From NCBI GenBank assembly GCA_964570765.1, contig CAZMZF010000032.1, positions 1 through 22,154 on the forward strand: a DNA stretch of 22,154 bases, given 5' to 3'. The translations under genes were made by a program, and so were the position numbers. The notes beneath the pieces were generated by a model. That model was given only the letters and a program-made list of their open reading frames with translations. It was not told the origin of the DNA and ran no database searches. Of this stretch, positions 14,566-21,602 are shown in pieces. This stretch comes from CAZMZF01 sp964570765 (GTDB lineage: Bacteria; Zixibacteria; MSB-5A5; RBG-16-43-9). Each line of letters begins with the position of its first letter. Position 1 is the stretch's first letter.

Positions 14566-14598
14566 CCCTCCCTTGATGGGAGGGATAAGGGGAGGGTG
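14566..14598 (-). repeat. Second copy of the CCCTCCC/GGGAGGG repeat, in the HtrA leader
   Basis: CCCTCCC (14566-14572) and GGGAGGG (14578-14584 and 14590-14596) match the copy at 12630-12662 over about 32 positions with only a few transitions. It lies between the predicted promoter and the ribosome site of the HtrA gene and could form a leader hairpin. Confidence 0.6.
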
Positions 14599-14613
14599 CA
14601 ATATACAATTCTA

Positions 14614-14641
14614 ATTATACAAATTAAATTTTAGAAAGTTT
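14614..14641 (-). promoter_or_regulatory. Probable promoter of the HtrA gene
   Basis: On the minus strand a perfect TATAAT (14614-14619) is preceded, 16 bp upstream, by AAACTT (14636-14641), a poor sigma-70 -35. The arrangement AAAC, 16 bp, TGTA also resembles an ECF-type promoter and the candidate before the sigma gene (AAAC, 17 bp, CGTA). Confidence 0.4.
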
Positions 14642-14663
14642 GAAATATTTTTTTATTTGAATT

Positions 14664-14815
14664 TTACTTTTTCTCTTTCAGATATTTCTCAGGCTCTTTA
14701 TCGAATCTCTGTTTGCAGATAGGTGAACAGAAATAATAAGTCACCCCTTTGTATTCGCTTTTGATTGAAGTTTTTTCTCATCCACTTTCATCTTACAGAC
14801 CGGGTCGATTGCCAT
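14664..14815 (-). pseudogene. YHS-domain protein, broken by a one-base frameshift
   Basis: Starting at ATG 14815, after a strong AGGAGGAGG site, the frame reads MAIDPVCKMKVDEKKLQSKA. After the A-run at 14759-14762 (minus strand) the family-typical residues continue in another frame: SEYKGVTYYFCSPICKQRF, then DKEPEKYLKEKK and a stop at 14664. Adding one A to the run would give one intact protein of about 50 aa with the YHS pattern (Cys7, then FCSPIC), typical of small heavy-metal-binding proteins. Either the gene has recently decayed or the run was miscounted in the assembly; the clean continuation favours a recent change or an error. It lies between the CBS-like gene and htrA. I see no evidence for programmed frameshifting. 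Confidence 0.75.
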
Positions 14816-14913
14816 ATAACCTCCTCCTGTAATTAAGAGACGAATCTGAGATTTCAATTACCTTTAAAAAACGATTTTCTATCCCCAAAAACTAATTAAT
14901 AGCTATTTAAAGA

Positions 14914-15888
14914 TTAATCCAAGAATCCATTATCCTTCATCCATCTATCCGAGTAGATTTTGCTCAGATAACGGGTGCCTGAGTCTGGCAGGATGACTAC
15001 GATGATTTTAGCTTTACCTACTTTTTTAGCTAAATCCACTGCCACTTTTGCGGCTGAGCCGCTTGAGCCACCCACGAAAAGTCCTTCCTCTTTGGTTAGC
15101 CGGCGAGCCATTATAAAAGATTCCTTATCGTTCACCTGATAAATATCGTCTATGATGGAGAAATCGACATTCTCCACTAACATATCCTCCCCAATCCCTT
15201 CCACCTTATAGACCTTGGGCTCGATAAGTTTCTTATGTTTGAAATAATCGTAATAAACCGAGCCGATTGGGTCAACTGCAATGATTTTTATATCCGGCTT
15301 TTTCTCCTTTAGAAATTTACCTGCCCCGGACATAGTCCCGCCGGTCCCAATACCTACCACGAAATAATCTATCTTTCCTTCAGTCTGTTCCCAGATCTCA
15401 GGTCCAGTGGTATAATAATGAGACTCAGTATTTTTTAGATTATGATATTGATTTAAGTAAAAAGAATTCGGAGTCTCCCGGGCGATCCTTTTTGCAGTCT
15501 CGTAATAGCTTAAAGGTGAATCTGGAGGAACATCTGTAGGGGTTACTATCACTTCAGCCCCGAAGGCTTTTAAAAGATCGATCTTCTCCTGGCTCATTTT
15601 GTCCGGAATGGTAAAGATGGCTTTATATCCCTTAATGGCTGAAATAATCGCAACCCCAACCCCAGTATTCCCGGAGGTATTTTCAACAATCGTTCCTCCT
15701 GGCTTTAGCAATCCCTTTTTCTCAGCATCCTCAATTATATAAAGAGCCATTCGGTCCTTGATGCTCCCCCCGGGATTCATAAACTCAGCTTTAGCTAAAA
15801 CCGTGGCTGAGTTTTCATCCACTATTTTCCTCAGTTTAACTAAAGGGGTATTTCCTATAGCTCTGGATATATCAGAAATAATCTGCAT
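14914..15888 (-). CDS. PLP-dependent cysteine synthase/cystathionine beta-synthase core enzyme
   Basis: Fold-type II PLP enzyme of 324 aa acting in sulphur amino-acid metabolism. The PLP lysine is Lys44 in NPGGSIKDR. The substrate loop TSGNTG is at 71-76 and the phosphate-binding GIGTGGT at 179-185. Segments such as EGIGEDM, the DSPLSYYETAKRI region and the C-terminal SDRWMKDNGFLD resemble the catalytic core of cystathionine beta-synthase more than CysK; the regulatory CBS domains are absent. It could make cysteine or cystathionine; the sequence alone does not decide. I preferred ATG 15888, which starts at the usual distance before IGNTPLVKL. An upstream ATG at 15927 would overlap the preceding gene by 22 nt and has AGGAG abutting it, so it remains possible. 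Probably co-transcribed with the HtrA-like lipoprotein gene. Confidence 0.9.
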   Translation of the reverse strand: MQIISDISRAIGNTPLVKLRKIVDENSATVLAKAEFMNPGGSIKDRMALYIIEDAEKKGLLKPGGTIVENTSGNTGVGVAIISAIKGYKAIFTIPDKMSQEKIDLLKAFGAEVIVTPTDVPPDSPLSYYETAKRIARETPNSFYLNQYHNLKNTESHYYTTGPEIWEQTEGKIDYFVVGIGTGGTMSGAGKFLKEKKPDIKIIAVDPIGSVYYDYFKHKKLIEPKVYKVEGIGEDMLVENVDFSIIDDIYQVNDKESFIMARRLTKEEGLFVGGSSGSAAKVAVDLAKKVGKAKIIVVILPDSGTRYLSKIYSDRWMKDNGFLD

Positions 15889-15905
15889 ATCTGTAGTAGA
15901 AGTTT

Positions 15906-16940
15906 TTAGATGGAACGGTTGGGACATCTCCTGAAAACTGGCATGTTCTTGGAGCTTTCTACAGTTATCTGTCTTTCCATTTTTTGACCATTTCGCAACA
16001 AGAGGAGCTTAACCTTGGAGCCGATGGGAGATATTGAGATCATCTTCCTGAACTCTAAATCATTTCTTACTTTTTTCCCCTCACACTCTATGATACGATC
16101 TCCCACCTTTACCCCCTCCTTAAAAGCAGGTCCATCTTTAAATACCTCAGTCACCAGAACCCCTGGCCCACCTTTGGAGAAAGTTTCTTTCCCCTTGGCA
16201 CATCTTCTCTCAGTGAAAATACCTATCCATCCCCTCTTCACTTCTCCATTTTCCTTAAGGATCTTCCCCACTATCCCACAGGTAGAGGCTGGCAGTATCA
16301 GGATTATACTCTCTTTCCCCTCTAATCTCCCTTCTGCCAGACCAATAAGTTCTCCTTCTGAGTTGAAAATCGGTGTCCCGCTTTGATAAGCCGAAAAAGG
16401 AGCGGATAAGACCAGAAGTTCCTGGTCGTATGGGTCAACCCCCCCTATCCAGGAAGAACCCACTGTCCCCAGAGCTATTTGTAGCCCTTTGGAATAGTTG
16501 GTGTTCCCGATTATCAGACCTAAGGTTCCATTTCTGATCTTCTCTTTTTTAGCCAGCCTAACCGGTTTCAGGTTTCCCTTTTTTATCTGAATAAGGCTAA
16601 CGTTTGTTTCAAAATCACAATAGATATTAGCTATCTCTGAATCTATTATACTGCTACCATCCTGTAGCTGGATCTTAAGCTCATCCGAATTCTGTAAAAG
16701 GTTTTCCGTGGTGAGGATAAAATCTTTCTCTAAGGCAACTCCTGAACCAGTCTTTCGTTCCCCATTGGACCGATTGATTGCTGTTATCGAAACCACCGAA
16801 GGTCCTGCTCTCTCCATCACCTTATAGATCTCCGACTGGATTTTCTCTAACGGATTTTCTCTGCCACATCCGTTAAAAAAAAGCAGGATAAATACTATCC
16901 CGCCTATTTTAATTGAAAGTGAATTTAAAAAAATCCTCAT
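15906..16940 (-). CDS. HtrA-like PDZ lipoprotein with a degenerate catalytic triad (pseudo-protease)
   Basis: Protein of 344 aa. The N-terminus has a hydrophobic run followed by FFNGC (lipobox, Cys25), so it is probably a lipoprotein. Residues about 38-230 align with the HtrA trypsin-like domain: the block LTTENLLQNSDEL matches LTNEHVVRDADEL of the intact HtrA in this window, with Asn80 in place of catalytic His. ETNVSLIQI matches TSDLAVIKI, with Asn113 in place of Asp. Ser187 remains, in YQSGTP instead of GNSGGP. One PDZ domain follows (about 236-325). It cannot be a normal serine protease. It lies 33 bp after the anti-sigma gene, so it may sense or bind misfolded proteins for that pair, as RseB does for RseA; that role is inference. 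Confidence 0.85.
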   Translation of the reverse strand: MRIFLNSLSIKIGGIVFILLFFNGCGRENPLEKIQSEIYKVMERAGPSVVSITAINRSNGERKTGSGVALEKDFILTTENLLQNSDELKIQLQDGSSIIDSEIANIYCDFETNVSLIQIKKGNLKPVRLAKKEKIRNGTLGLIIGNTNYSKGLQIALGTVGSSWIGGVDPYDQELLVLSAPFSAYQSGTPIFNSEGELIGLAEGRLEGKESIILILPASTCGIVGKILKENGEVKRGWIGIFTERRCAKGKETFSKGGPGVLVTEVFKDGPAFKEGVKVGDRIIECEGKKVRNDLEFRKMISISPIGSKVKLLLLRNGQKMERQITVESSKNMPVFRRCPNRSI

Positions 16941-16973
16941 ACTAAATTTAATGCAATATGTTTTTGTGCTGCC

Positions 16974-17453
16974 TTACTTCTGGCTGACAGTATATATGGT
17001 CAGAAAACCATCGTCGCTGGCAGAGAGAAGCTGACCCTCATAGATTATAAGGTTATTAACTAAATTGCTGGAGGAATATCCTCCTGATTTTGATAGAGAC
17101 GAGAAACCAAAGGCGGCAAATATCAAAAGCAAAAGAGAAAAAACATAAGCCGGAATCGGCCCTAAAAGCGGGGTTTGTAATAAGGAGAAAAGAAAATCCA
17201 GTTTCGCACGGAAATAGTTTCTCAATTCCAGAAGAGGAGGATAAGAGCTCAGCTTTAATCTGAACTTTTCCCAGTAGTTCTCTGGCGGTTTAAAAGTCAG
17301 GATCTTTTGTAACAAACCCAGAGTAGCTTTATAATCCTCAAATTCCTTGGCACACTCTGGGCAGTTTTTTAAATGTTCGTGCAGAAATCTTTTTTGAACT
17401 TCACTTAGATCTGAATAATCTAAGAAAAAATCTTTAGCTTTTTTACACTTCAT
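16974..17453 (-). CDS. Zinc-finger (ZAS/zf-HC2) membrane anti-sigma factor
   Basis: Protein of 159 aa. The N-terminal cytoplasmic domain has the zinc anti-sigma pattern: Cys3, then His27-x3-Cys31-x2-Cys34 in HLKNCPEC. One membrane segment (about 98-120) follows, then a short outer part of about 40 residues. In this family the N-domain holds an ECF sigma factor at the membrane until a signal triggers release. The start codon overlaps the end of the sigma gene by 11 nt, so translation is coupled, as is usual for such pairs. The short outer tail suggests that another protein, possibly the next-encoded lipoprotein, supplies the sensor. Confidence 0.88.
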   Translation of the reverse strand: MKCKKAKDFFLDYSDLSEVQKRFLHEHLKNCPECAKEFEDYKATLGLLQKILTFKPPENYWEKFRLKLSSYPPLLELRNYFRAKLDFLFSLLQTPLLGPIPAYVFSLLLLIFAAFGFSSLSKSGGYSSSNLVNNLIIYEGQLLSASDDGFLTIYTVSQK

Positions 17454-18096
17454 ATTTGATCCCTGCTTTCTCCAAGATATTAGGGTGATGTTTTACCAGC
17501 TCATCCCTGAGCTTGGCTCTTGCCCGGTGTAGATACCATCTCACCGTAGCCTGAGGCATCCCGGTTATTTGAGCCACCTCCTTTATATCCAAACCTTCCA
17601 GATCCCTTAACACAAACACCGACCTCTGCTTGGGGTTCAAACTATCAAGGGCTTCATTAATTGCCAGGCGAACCAGCCCTCTCTGGTATACTTTTTCGAC
17701 ATCATTCTTTTTTTCCTTTAGTTGCCCGATTATGTTATCCAGCACCTCGAATTTATGTTTGCGAAATTTCCTGATAAAATCAATGGAGGCATTAATGGTA
17801 ATGCGATAAAGCCAGGTAGAGAGTTTCTTAGAAGTATCAAATCGATTCAGATTTTTATAGATCTTCACAAAGACCATTTGAGAGATATCTTTAGCATCTT
17901 CATAATCTCCGATCATGCGATAAGCTATCCCTGCCACCTGAGCTTTATACTTCTGCACTATCTTCTGAAAAGCTTCCTCATCTCCTTGCTGGGCTTTCTT
18001 GATAATATCTAAAAGCTCCTGTTCTTCCTTTGCTCCGGCTAAGCTTTTCTCTCCATCCCTGGTTAGTTTTTCATCCTTTAAATTTTCAAAGGACAT
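17443..18096 (-). CDS. ECF (RpoE-like) RNA polymerase sigma factor
   Basis: Sigma-70 family protein of 217 aa with only regions 2 and 4, as in ECF sigma factors. Region 2 (about 40-115) includes DYEDAKDISQMVFVKIYKNL and KLSTWLYRITIN. Region 4 (about 160-210) has the helix-turn-helix LNPKQRSVFVLRDLEGL followed by IKEVAQITGMPQATVRWYLH. The start has AGGAAG 6 nt upstream. It overlaps the zinc anti-sigma gene. Downstream genes in the same direction include an HtrA-like lipoprotein and an active HtrA, which points to envelope stress. An ECF-like promoter motif upstream suggests self-regulation. Confidence 0.95.
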   Translation of the reverse strand: MSFENLKDEKLTRDGEKSLAGAKEEQELLDIIKKAQQGDEEAFQKIVQKYKAQVAGIAYRMIGDYEDAKDISQMVFVKIYKNLNRFDTSKKLSTWLYRITINASIDFIRKFRKHKFEVLDNIIGQLKEKKNDVEKVYQRGLVRLAINEALDSLNPKQRSVFVLRDLEGLDIKEVAQITGMPQATVRWYLHRARAKLRDELVKHHPNILEKAGIKYEV

Positions 18097-18114
18097 ATAT
18101 ACTTCCTGTTATAA

Positions 18115-18143
18115 GATACGATTTCATTTAAATTGACGTTTGG
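18115..18143 (-). promoter_or_regulatory. Candidate ECF-type promoter of the sigma factor operon
   Basis: On the minus strand CCAAAC (18138-18143), 17 bp, then CGTATC (18115-18120). This resembles the AAC ... CGTA pattern of many ECF promoters and lacks good sigma-70 boxes. Transcription would begin just before the ribosome site of the sigma gene, giving a very short leader. Speculative. Confidence 0.3.
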
Positions 18144-18166
18144 TAACTAATATGGCTACAAAAAAT

Positions 18167-18589
18167 CTATTTAGGAAAAATCCTCATCCCTTTTTTGAGA
18201 AGGAGAGCAGAAGTGACTCCCGTAATTTTCTTCTGACTATCCTCCCCGTAAGTTGTAAATCTAAAACCACAAGAGGGGCTTCCCTCTTTTAACCAGGCAG
18301 AGTTGATCTTAAATCTTTTGGCAATTCGAAAAGATAAATTGGCTCCTCTGGAGAAGAACTGGCTCAAATCTTCACCTGAGATAGAAACAACTTTTTTTCT
18401 ACCAGAACTGTATTCTATCATAGCTGCTTTCCGTGGTGTGGACAAACCACTTAACTGTTCCGGACAAAGAGGTATAACCTCTCCTTTATTTATCATTTGA
18501 AAAATCTTTTTATCCAGCTTAGCTTCTCCATTATATCTACATCTGACCCCAGCCAGACAGGCTGAAGCAACAAATTTTAAAACAGTCAT
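18167..18589 (-). CDS. DUF523 family protein
   Basis: Protein of 140 aa that matches DUF523: SACLAGVRCRYNG near the start, then LCPEQLSGLSTPR, SISGEDLSQFFSRGA and LKEGSPSCG. Several cysteines are conserved in the family, suggesting metal or thiol chemistry, but the function of this family is not established to my knowledge. I chose ATG 18589; a TTG two codons upstream (18595) is less likely. It lies 61 bp after the M23 peptidase gene and 70 bp before the sigma factor gene, on the same strand. Confidence 0.88.
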   Translation of the reverse strand: MTVLKFVASACLAGVRCRYNGEAKLDKKIFQMINKGEVIPLCPEQLSGLSTPRKAAMIEYSSGRKKVVSISGEDLSQFFSRGANLSFRIAKRFKINSAWLKEGSPSCGFRFTTYGEDSQKKITGVTSALLLKKGMRIFPK

Positions 18590-18656
18590 ACTCAATCCAG
18601 ACTAAAAAAGTCTTTCAGAAAAGGAAGTTCACAGGATTTACTTTAAAAAAAGAATT

Positions 18657-19541
18657 TTAATATCTTCCACCCCAGAGATATGATTGTGGATTTACAGCCC
18701 TCCCTTTTAGATGAACTTCATAGTGCAGGTGAGGACCGGTTGAATATCCGGTATTACCCACCCTTCCAATTGTTTCGCCTCGTTCAACATCTTCTTGGCT
18801 CTTAACCAGAATAACTGAAAGATGCCCGTATGAGGTTTCATACCCATTTCCATGGTCTATAGTTACAAGTTTTCCCAACCCTTTTTGCCAGCCAACAAAA
18901 CTTACTTTCCCCCTGGCTGGAGCTATAACCGGGGTCCCAATGTCTGCTACTATATCCAGACCCTGATGTAACCCACTCTCACCCGTAAATGGGTCTGGCA
19001 CAACTCCAAATCCCCTGCTAATACATCCATCAACGGGATAGATTGAGGGAGTGTGTTCTAAAAGCTCTTTTTTCTGGTTAAGATTTTCATATATATATTC
19101 AAACCTATCTTTTTCATTTCTGATTTCGTCGATCAATCTATCAAGATTTTTTGCTTTACTCTCTGTATAAGGATTTCTATTATCTAAGATAATTCGATTT
19201 CTATCCGTAAAGTTGTTAATTCTCAATAACTTAGGACCAAAAAGACTCCTGATATCCTGCTCCATACAACTTAATTCTTTAATTTCCTTGTCTAATTGAC
19301 TCAAGAAGAATTCGAGATCCAGAAGCTTGACAGCTAAAATCATATTTTCAGACTCCAGTTTAATAGCCTTAACCTGATCAATTCTCTGTCCGAAAAAGTC
19401 TAAGAAACTGAAACTAATCGTACCAACTAAAAGAAAAAGGCTAAAGCCCAAAAAATAGACAAGCCCTTTGGACAAAGACTCTTTTAAGAGCCTAATAGTA
19501 ACTTTAAGTTCAGAATATAAAAAATCTAAAGATTTTCTCAT
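18657..19541 (-). CDS. M23 (LytM-type) peptidoglycan endopeptidase, membrane-anchored
   Basis: Protein of 294 aa. A membrane segment (about 27-50) is followed by a charged helical, probably coiled-coil region (about 55-165) and a C-terminal M23 domain (about 170-290). All zinc and catalytic residues are visible: His192 and Asp196 in HQGLDI, His240 in YGHLS and His271/His273 in PHLHYEV. Complete motifs mean it is probably a real peptidoglycan hydrolase rather than an EnvC-like activator, although the coiled-coil arrangement also occurs in those. It has its own promoter candidate and no strong ribosome site. In context it may belong with cell-envelope genes downstream, but linkage to the ATPase pair upstream seems accidental. 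Confidence 0.92.
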   Translation of the reverse strand: MRKSLDFLYSELKVTIRLLKESLSKGLVYFLGFSLFLLVGTISFSFLDFFGQRIDQVKAIKLESENMILAVKLLDLEFFLSQLDKEIKELSCMEQDIRSLFGPKLLRINNFTDRNRIILDNRNPYTESKAKNLDRLIDEIRNEKDRFEYIYENLNQKKELLEHTPSIYPVDGCISRGFGVVPDPFTGESGLHQGLDIVADIGTPVIAPARGKVSFVGWQKGLGKLVTIDHGNGYETSYGHLSVILVKSQEDVERGETIGRVGNTGYSTGPHLHYEVHLKGRAVNPQSYLWGGRY

Positions 19542-19562
19542 TTTTAGAAAACTTTTTGAATT

Positions 19563-19590
19563 AACTTATAGAAAGGAAGGGAATTGTCAA
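19563..19590 (-). promoter_or_regulatory. Promoter candidate of the M23 peptidase gene
   Basis: On the minus strand a perfect TTGACA (19585-19590) is followed 16 bp later by TAAGTT (19563-19568), about 21 bp before the start codon. The alternative TATAAG is only 14 bp away. The -35 is strong and the -10 weak. Confidence 0.45.
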
Positions 19591-19674
19591 GCTTTATTTT
19601 ATCAAATTTACCTGCCGCTACAGTTATCCCCAAACTCTTTACCTCTCCATTTCTTAGTAGTTATTTTAATTATC

Positions 19675-20238
19675 TTATGGGTCTTTAATAACATCATAAA
19701 ATTTTTTAAAACTCTTATTTGATTTCATTATTCTCTCTGGGTTAGCTCGCTCAGCTATTTCCGTGTTATGAAGAGTGTGGATATAGTCTTTGTCGGCTTT
19801 CCTGAAAATATCTTTCATAACCTCCTTTGGTTTACATTCCTTTGATGCCGAAGGTGAAATATTAACTTTTGCTCTTGGACCTAAGTATTTTTTAATGCAA
19901 TCTGGGTCCGAAAGTAGCCATCCTTCAAAAGCATGTACAATAGTTATGTAGTAAATGGGTTGCTTTATTTTTGCTTTAAGGCTTTTCTCTATTTTATTTG
20001 TTATTTTTTCTATTTCCTCTTCTGGAGTACATTCCGAGTCAACACAAACGATAATTTTAGAGATACTGTGATAGATTAATAAAAAATTAATATGCGCCTT
20101 AACTTTTTCTTCATTTAACAAATTTCCCCTTTTCACAACTCTGTCAATAATCCCAGCGTGCTGTCCCAAAATCTTATGAATGAAGGTTTTTATGGGTTCT
20201 TTAGAACTCTGTTCCTCTATGAAGATGGCAATTTTCAC
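19675..20238 (-). CDS. DUF4276-like (TOPRIM-type) partner of the AAA ATPase
   Basis: Protein of 187 aa. The layout fits the DUF4276/TOPRIM-like group: Glu8/Glu9 after the first strand (IAIFIEEQS), an acidic motif after a hydrophobic strand (IIVCVDSEC, Asp67 and Glu69), then HAFEGWLLSDP (Glu105, Asp111), close to the family EaWllaD motif. Such proteins are predicted nucleases or nuclease-like effectors encoded beside OLD-like ATPases in defence loci. The GTG start overlaps the end of the ATPase gene (GTGA, 4 nt), so the two are translated together. Residues 130-187 are basic and may bind nucleic acid. RloB-like proteins are the nearest alternative. The family assignment is from memory of motifs; the function is inferred. 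Confidence 0.65.
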   Translation of the reverse strand: MKIAIFIEEQSSKEPIKTFIHKILGQHAGIIDRVVKRGNLLNEEKVKAHINFLLIYHSISKIIVCVDSECTPEEEIEKITNKIEKSLKAKIKQPIYYITIVHAFEGWLLSDPDCIKKYLGPRAKVNISPSASKECKPKEVMKDIFRKADKDYIHTLHNTEIAERANPERIMKSNKSFKKFYDVIKDP

Positions 20239-21389
20239 GACACACCCCCCAGACTACCCGAATACCACATTTCTCCCAAACCCAAAGTTTTTAATGCTTT
20301 TTTTATCCCTTTTTTATCTTCTGCTTTCCTTACGGTTGTTTGAGCCTCCTTTTTCTCGACGATAAAAAGGTCCTCTGGTTGAACTAAATCTACAAAATAA
20401 GGAGAATGGGTGGTTACGAAAATCTGTGTTCTTTCAGAGGCCGTTTTTATGAGGTCCACAATCAATTCCAATAGTCTTGGGTGAACATAATTTTCCGGTT
20501 CCTCGATACATATAAGCGGTAGTGGCTTAGGTAAATAAAGTGCGGCCAGTAGCCCCAGCAATCTCAAAGAACCATCGGACATCCCCCAGGCAGGAATGGA
20601 GAGTTTGAGATTCTTTTCCTTAATTCGAACATAAGTCTTGCCCGGTTCATGGGAAGTCAAGCCTGTAGTTAAGTCTTTAAGTTCAGGTATTGCAGATTTC
20701 AAAATTTCTTCTATTTCTTCAAACTTATCTGGATACTCAGACTGCAAGGCATGTAGCACCACTGGCAAGTTCTCACCCCAGGCTCGAAGCTGTAATTCTT
20801 TTTTTATCGGCAGTGCCTCCTTCATCAAGGGTGGGAGTAGATTTAAGAAAGTCCAATTCTGCATCTCGCTTGAAAATTTACCAAGTATGGGATAATGATT
20901 TATATCATCAAAGTAATTGAGACATAAGCTTTCGCCACCAACACCTAAGCTACTGATTTTCCCACCGGTTTCATCCCGGACGATTACCTCGTTTTTCTCA
21001 ACAGGAAATTCGAGCAGAGGTTTTTCCAAACCTTTTATCGAAAAATTTTCTTTGGCTATGCGTAATCTTCCAAATGTTATGCCAATCAGCTCAACGTGAT
21101 ATTTGTACGGAGTTATCTTGTGTTTAATTTTTAATGAACCCTGTAGCTCGATAGTAATTGCATTACCTATATCTCCATCATAGACAATTTGCTCAAATCC
21201 ACCTCTTTTTACTACTGCTCTTCGCCCTTCATCACCCTTTTCTCCAAATTCTGACAAAAACTGCATACAATCAAGGATATTGCTTTTTCCAGCATTGTTC
21301 GGTCCGATAAAAACCATAAACGGTTTCAGCTCTAATGAAAAATCTTTGAGACTTTTATAATTTTTAACTATTAGTTTATTAATAGGCAT
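20235..21389 (-). CDS. AAA_21/OLD-like ABC-type ATPase
   Basis: Protein of 384 aa in the RecF/SMC-like ATPase group with no long coiled coil. The N-terminus MPINKLIVKNYKSLKDF is followed by Walker A GPNNAGKSN (29-37). Near the C-terminus come the signature-like GMSDGSLRLLGLL (269-281), Walker B LICIEEPEN (292-300) and the H-loop VTTHSPYF (325-332). It lacks a C-terminal TOPRIM domain; the next gene supplies one, so the pair resembles a split OLD nuclease. Analogous ATPase plus TOPRIM-like pairs include PARIS and AbiL-type systems, where the ATPase senses phage and controls the effector. The promoter upstream is nearly perfect. This could also serve a housekeeping DNA role, but such pairs are usually accessory genes. 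Confidence 0.9.
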   Translation of the reverse strand: MPINKLIVKNYKSLKDFSLELKPFMVFIGPNNAGKSNILDCMQFLSEFGEKGDEGRRAVVKRGGFEQIVYDGDIGNAITIELQGSLKIKHKITPYKYHVELIGITFGRLRIAKENFSIKGLEKPLLEFPVEKNEVIVRDETGGKISSLGVGGESLCLNYFDDINHYPILGKFSSEMQNWTFLNLLPPLMKEALPIKKELQLRAWGENLPVVLHALQSEYPDKFEEIEEILKSAIPELKDLTTGLTSHEPGKTYVRIKEKNLKLSIPAWGMSDGSLRLLGLLAALYLPKPLPLICIEEPENYVHPRLLELIVDLIKTASERTQIFVTTHSPYFVDLVQPEDLFIVEKKEAQTTVRKAEDKKGIKKALKTLGLGEMWYSGSLGGVS

Positions 21390-21449
21390 TTTTTACCTCT
21401 TATTCAACTTTTTCAAACATTTTCTTCGATTATTTTCCTCATCAGTAAT

Positions 21450-21478
21450 ATTATACAGTTTATAACTTATCTCGTCAA
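21450..21478 (-). promoter_or_regulatory. Near-consensus promoter of the ATPase/DUF4276 pair
   Basis: On the minus strand TTGACG (21473-21478), 17 bp, then TATAAT (21450-21455). This is the best sigma-70-like promoter in the window. The leader is about 50 nt and ends in an AGAGG ribosome site before the ATG at 21389. Confidence 0.7.
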
Positions 21479-21485
21479 TGTAAAA

Positions 21486-21567
21486 ATAGCCTCTTTGAAT
21501 TGTAAACCGAAAATACTTTTTTGTTTTAAACAAGGATTGGATAGAGCTGAGCTAAAAAAGAGGCTAT
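21486..21567 (-). terminator. Long-loop inverted repeat; possible terminator or operator
   Basis: ATAGCCTCTTT (21486-21496) and its exact inverse (21557-21567) are 60 bp apart. On the minus strand the second arm is followed by TTTT, and on the plus strand by a run of six T (21570-21575). It lies after the small gene at 21603-21743 and 7 bp before the -35 box of the ATPase promoter. It may be a terminator with an unusually long loop, or a regulatory site. Confidence 0.35.
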
Positions 21568-21602
21568 GATTTTTTAAGCAAAAATTTAGCACTATTTGTG
21601 TT

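Noticed and set aside
14664..14815. Programmed frameshifting in the YHS gene
   Set aside because: The shift is at a run of only four A residues, with no stimulatory structure or internal ribosome site seen; a lost base is simpler.
18596..18656. GAACTT-type ECF promoter before the DUF523 gene
   Set aside because: GAACTT is present on the minus strand, but the nearest GTC/TCTG lies about 22 bp away, too far for an ECF -10.
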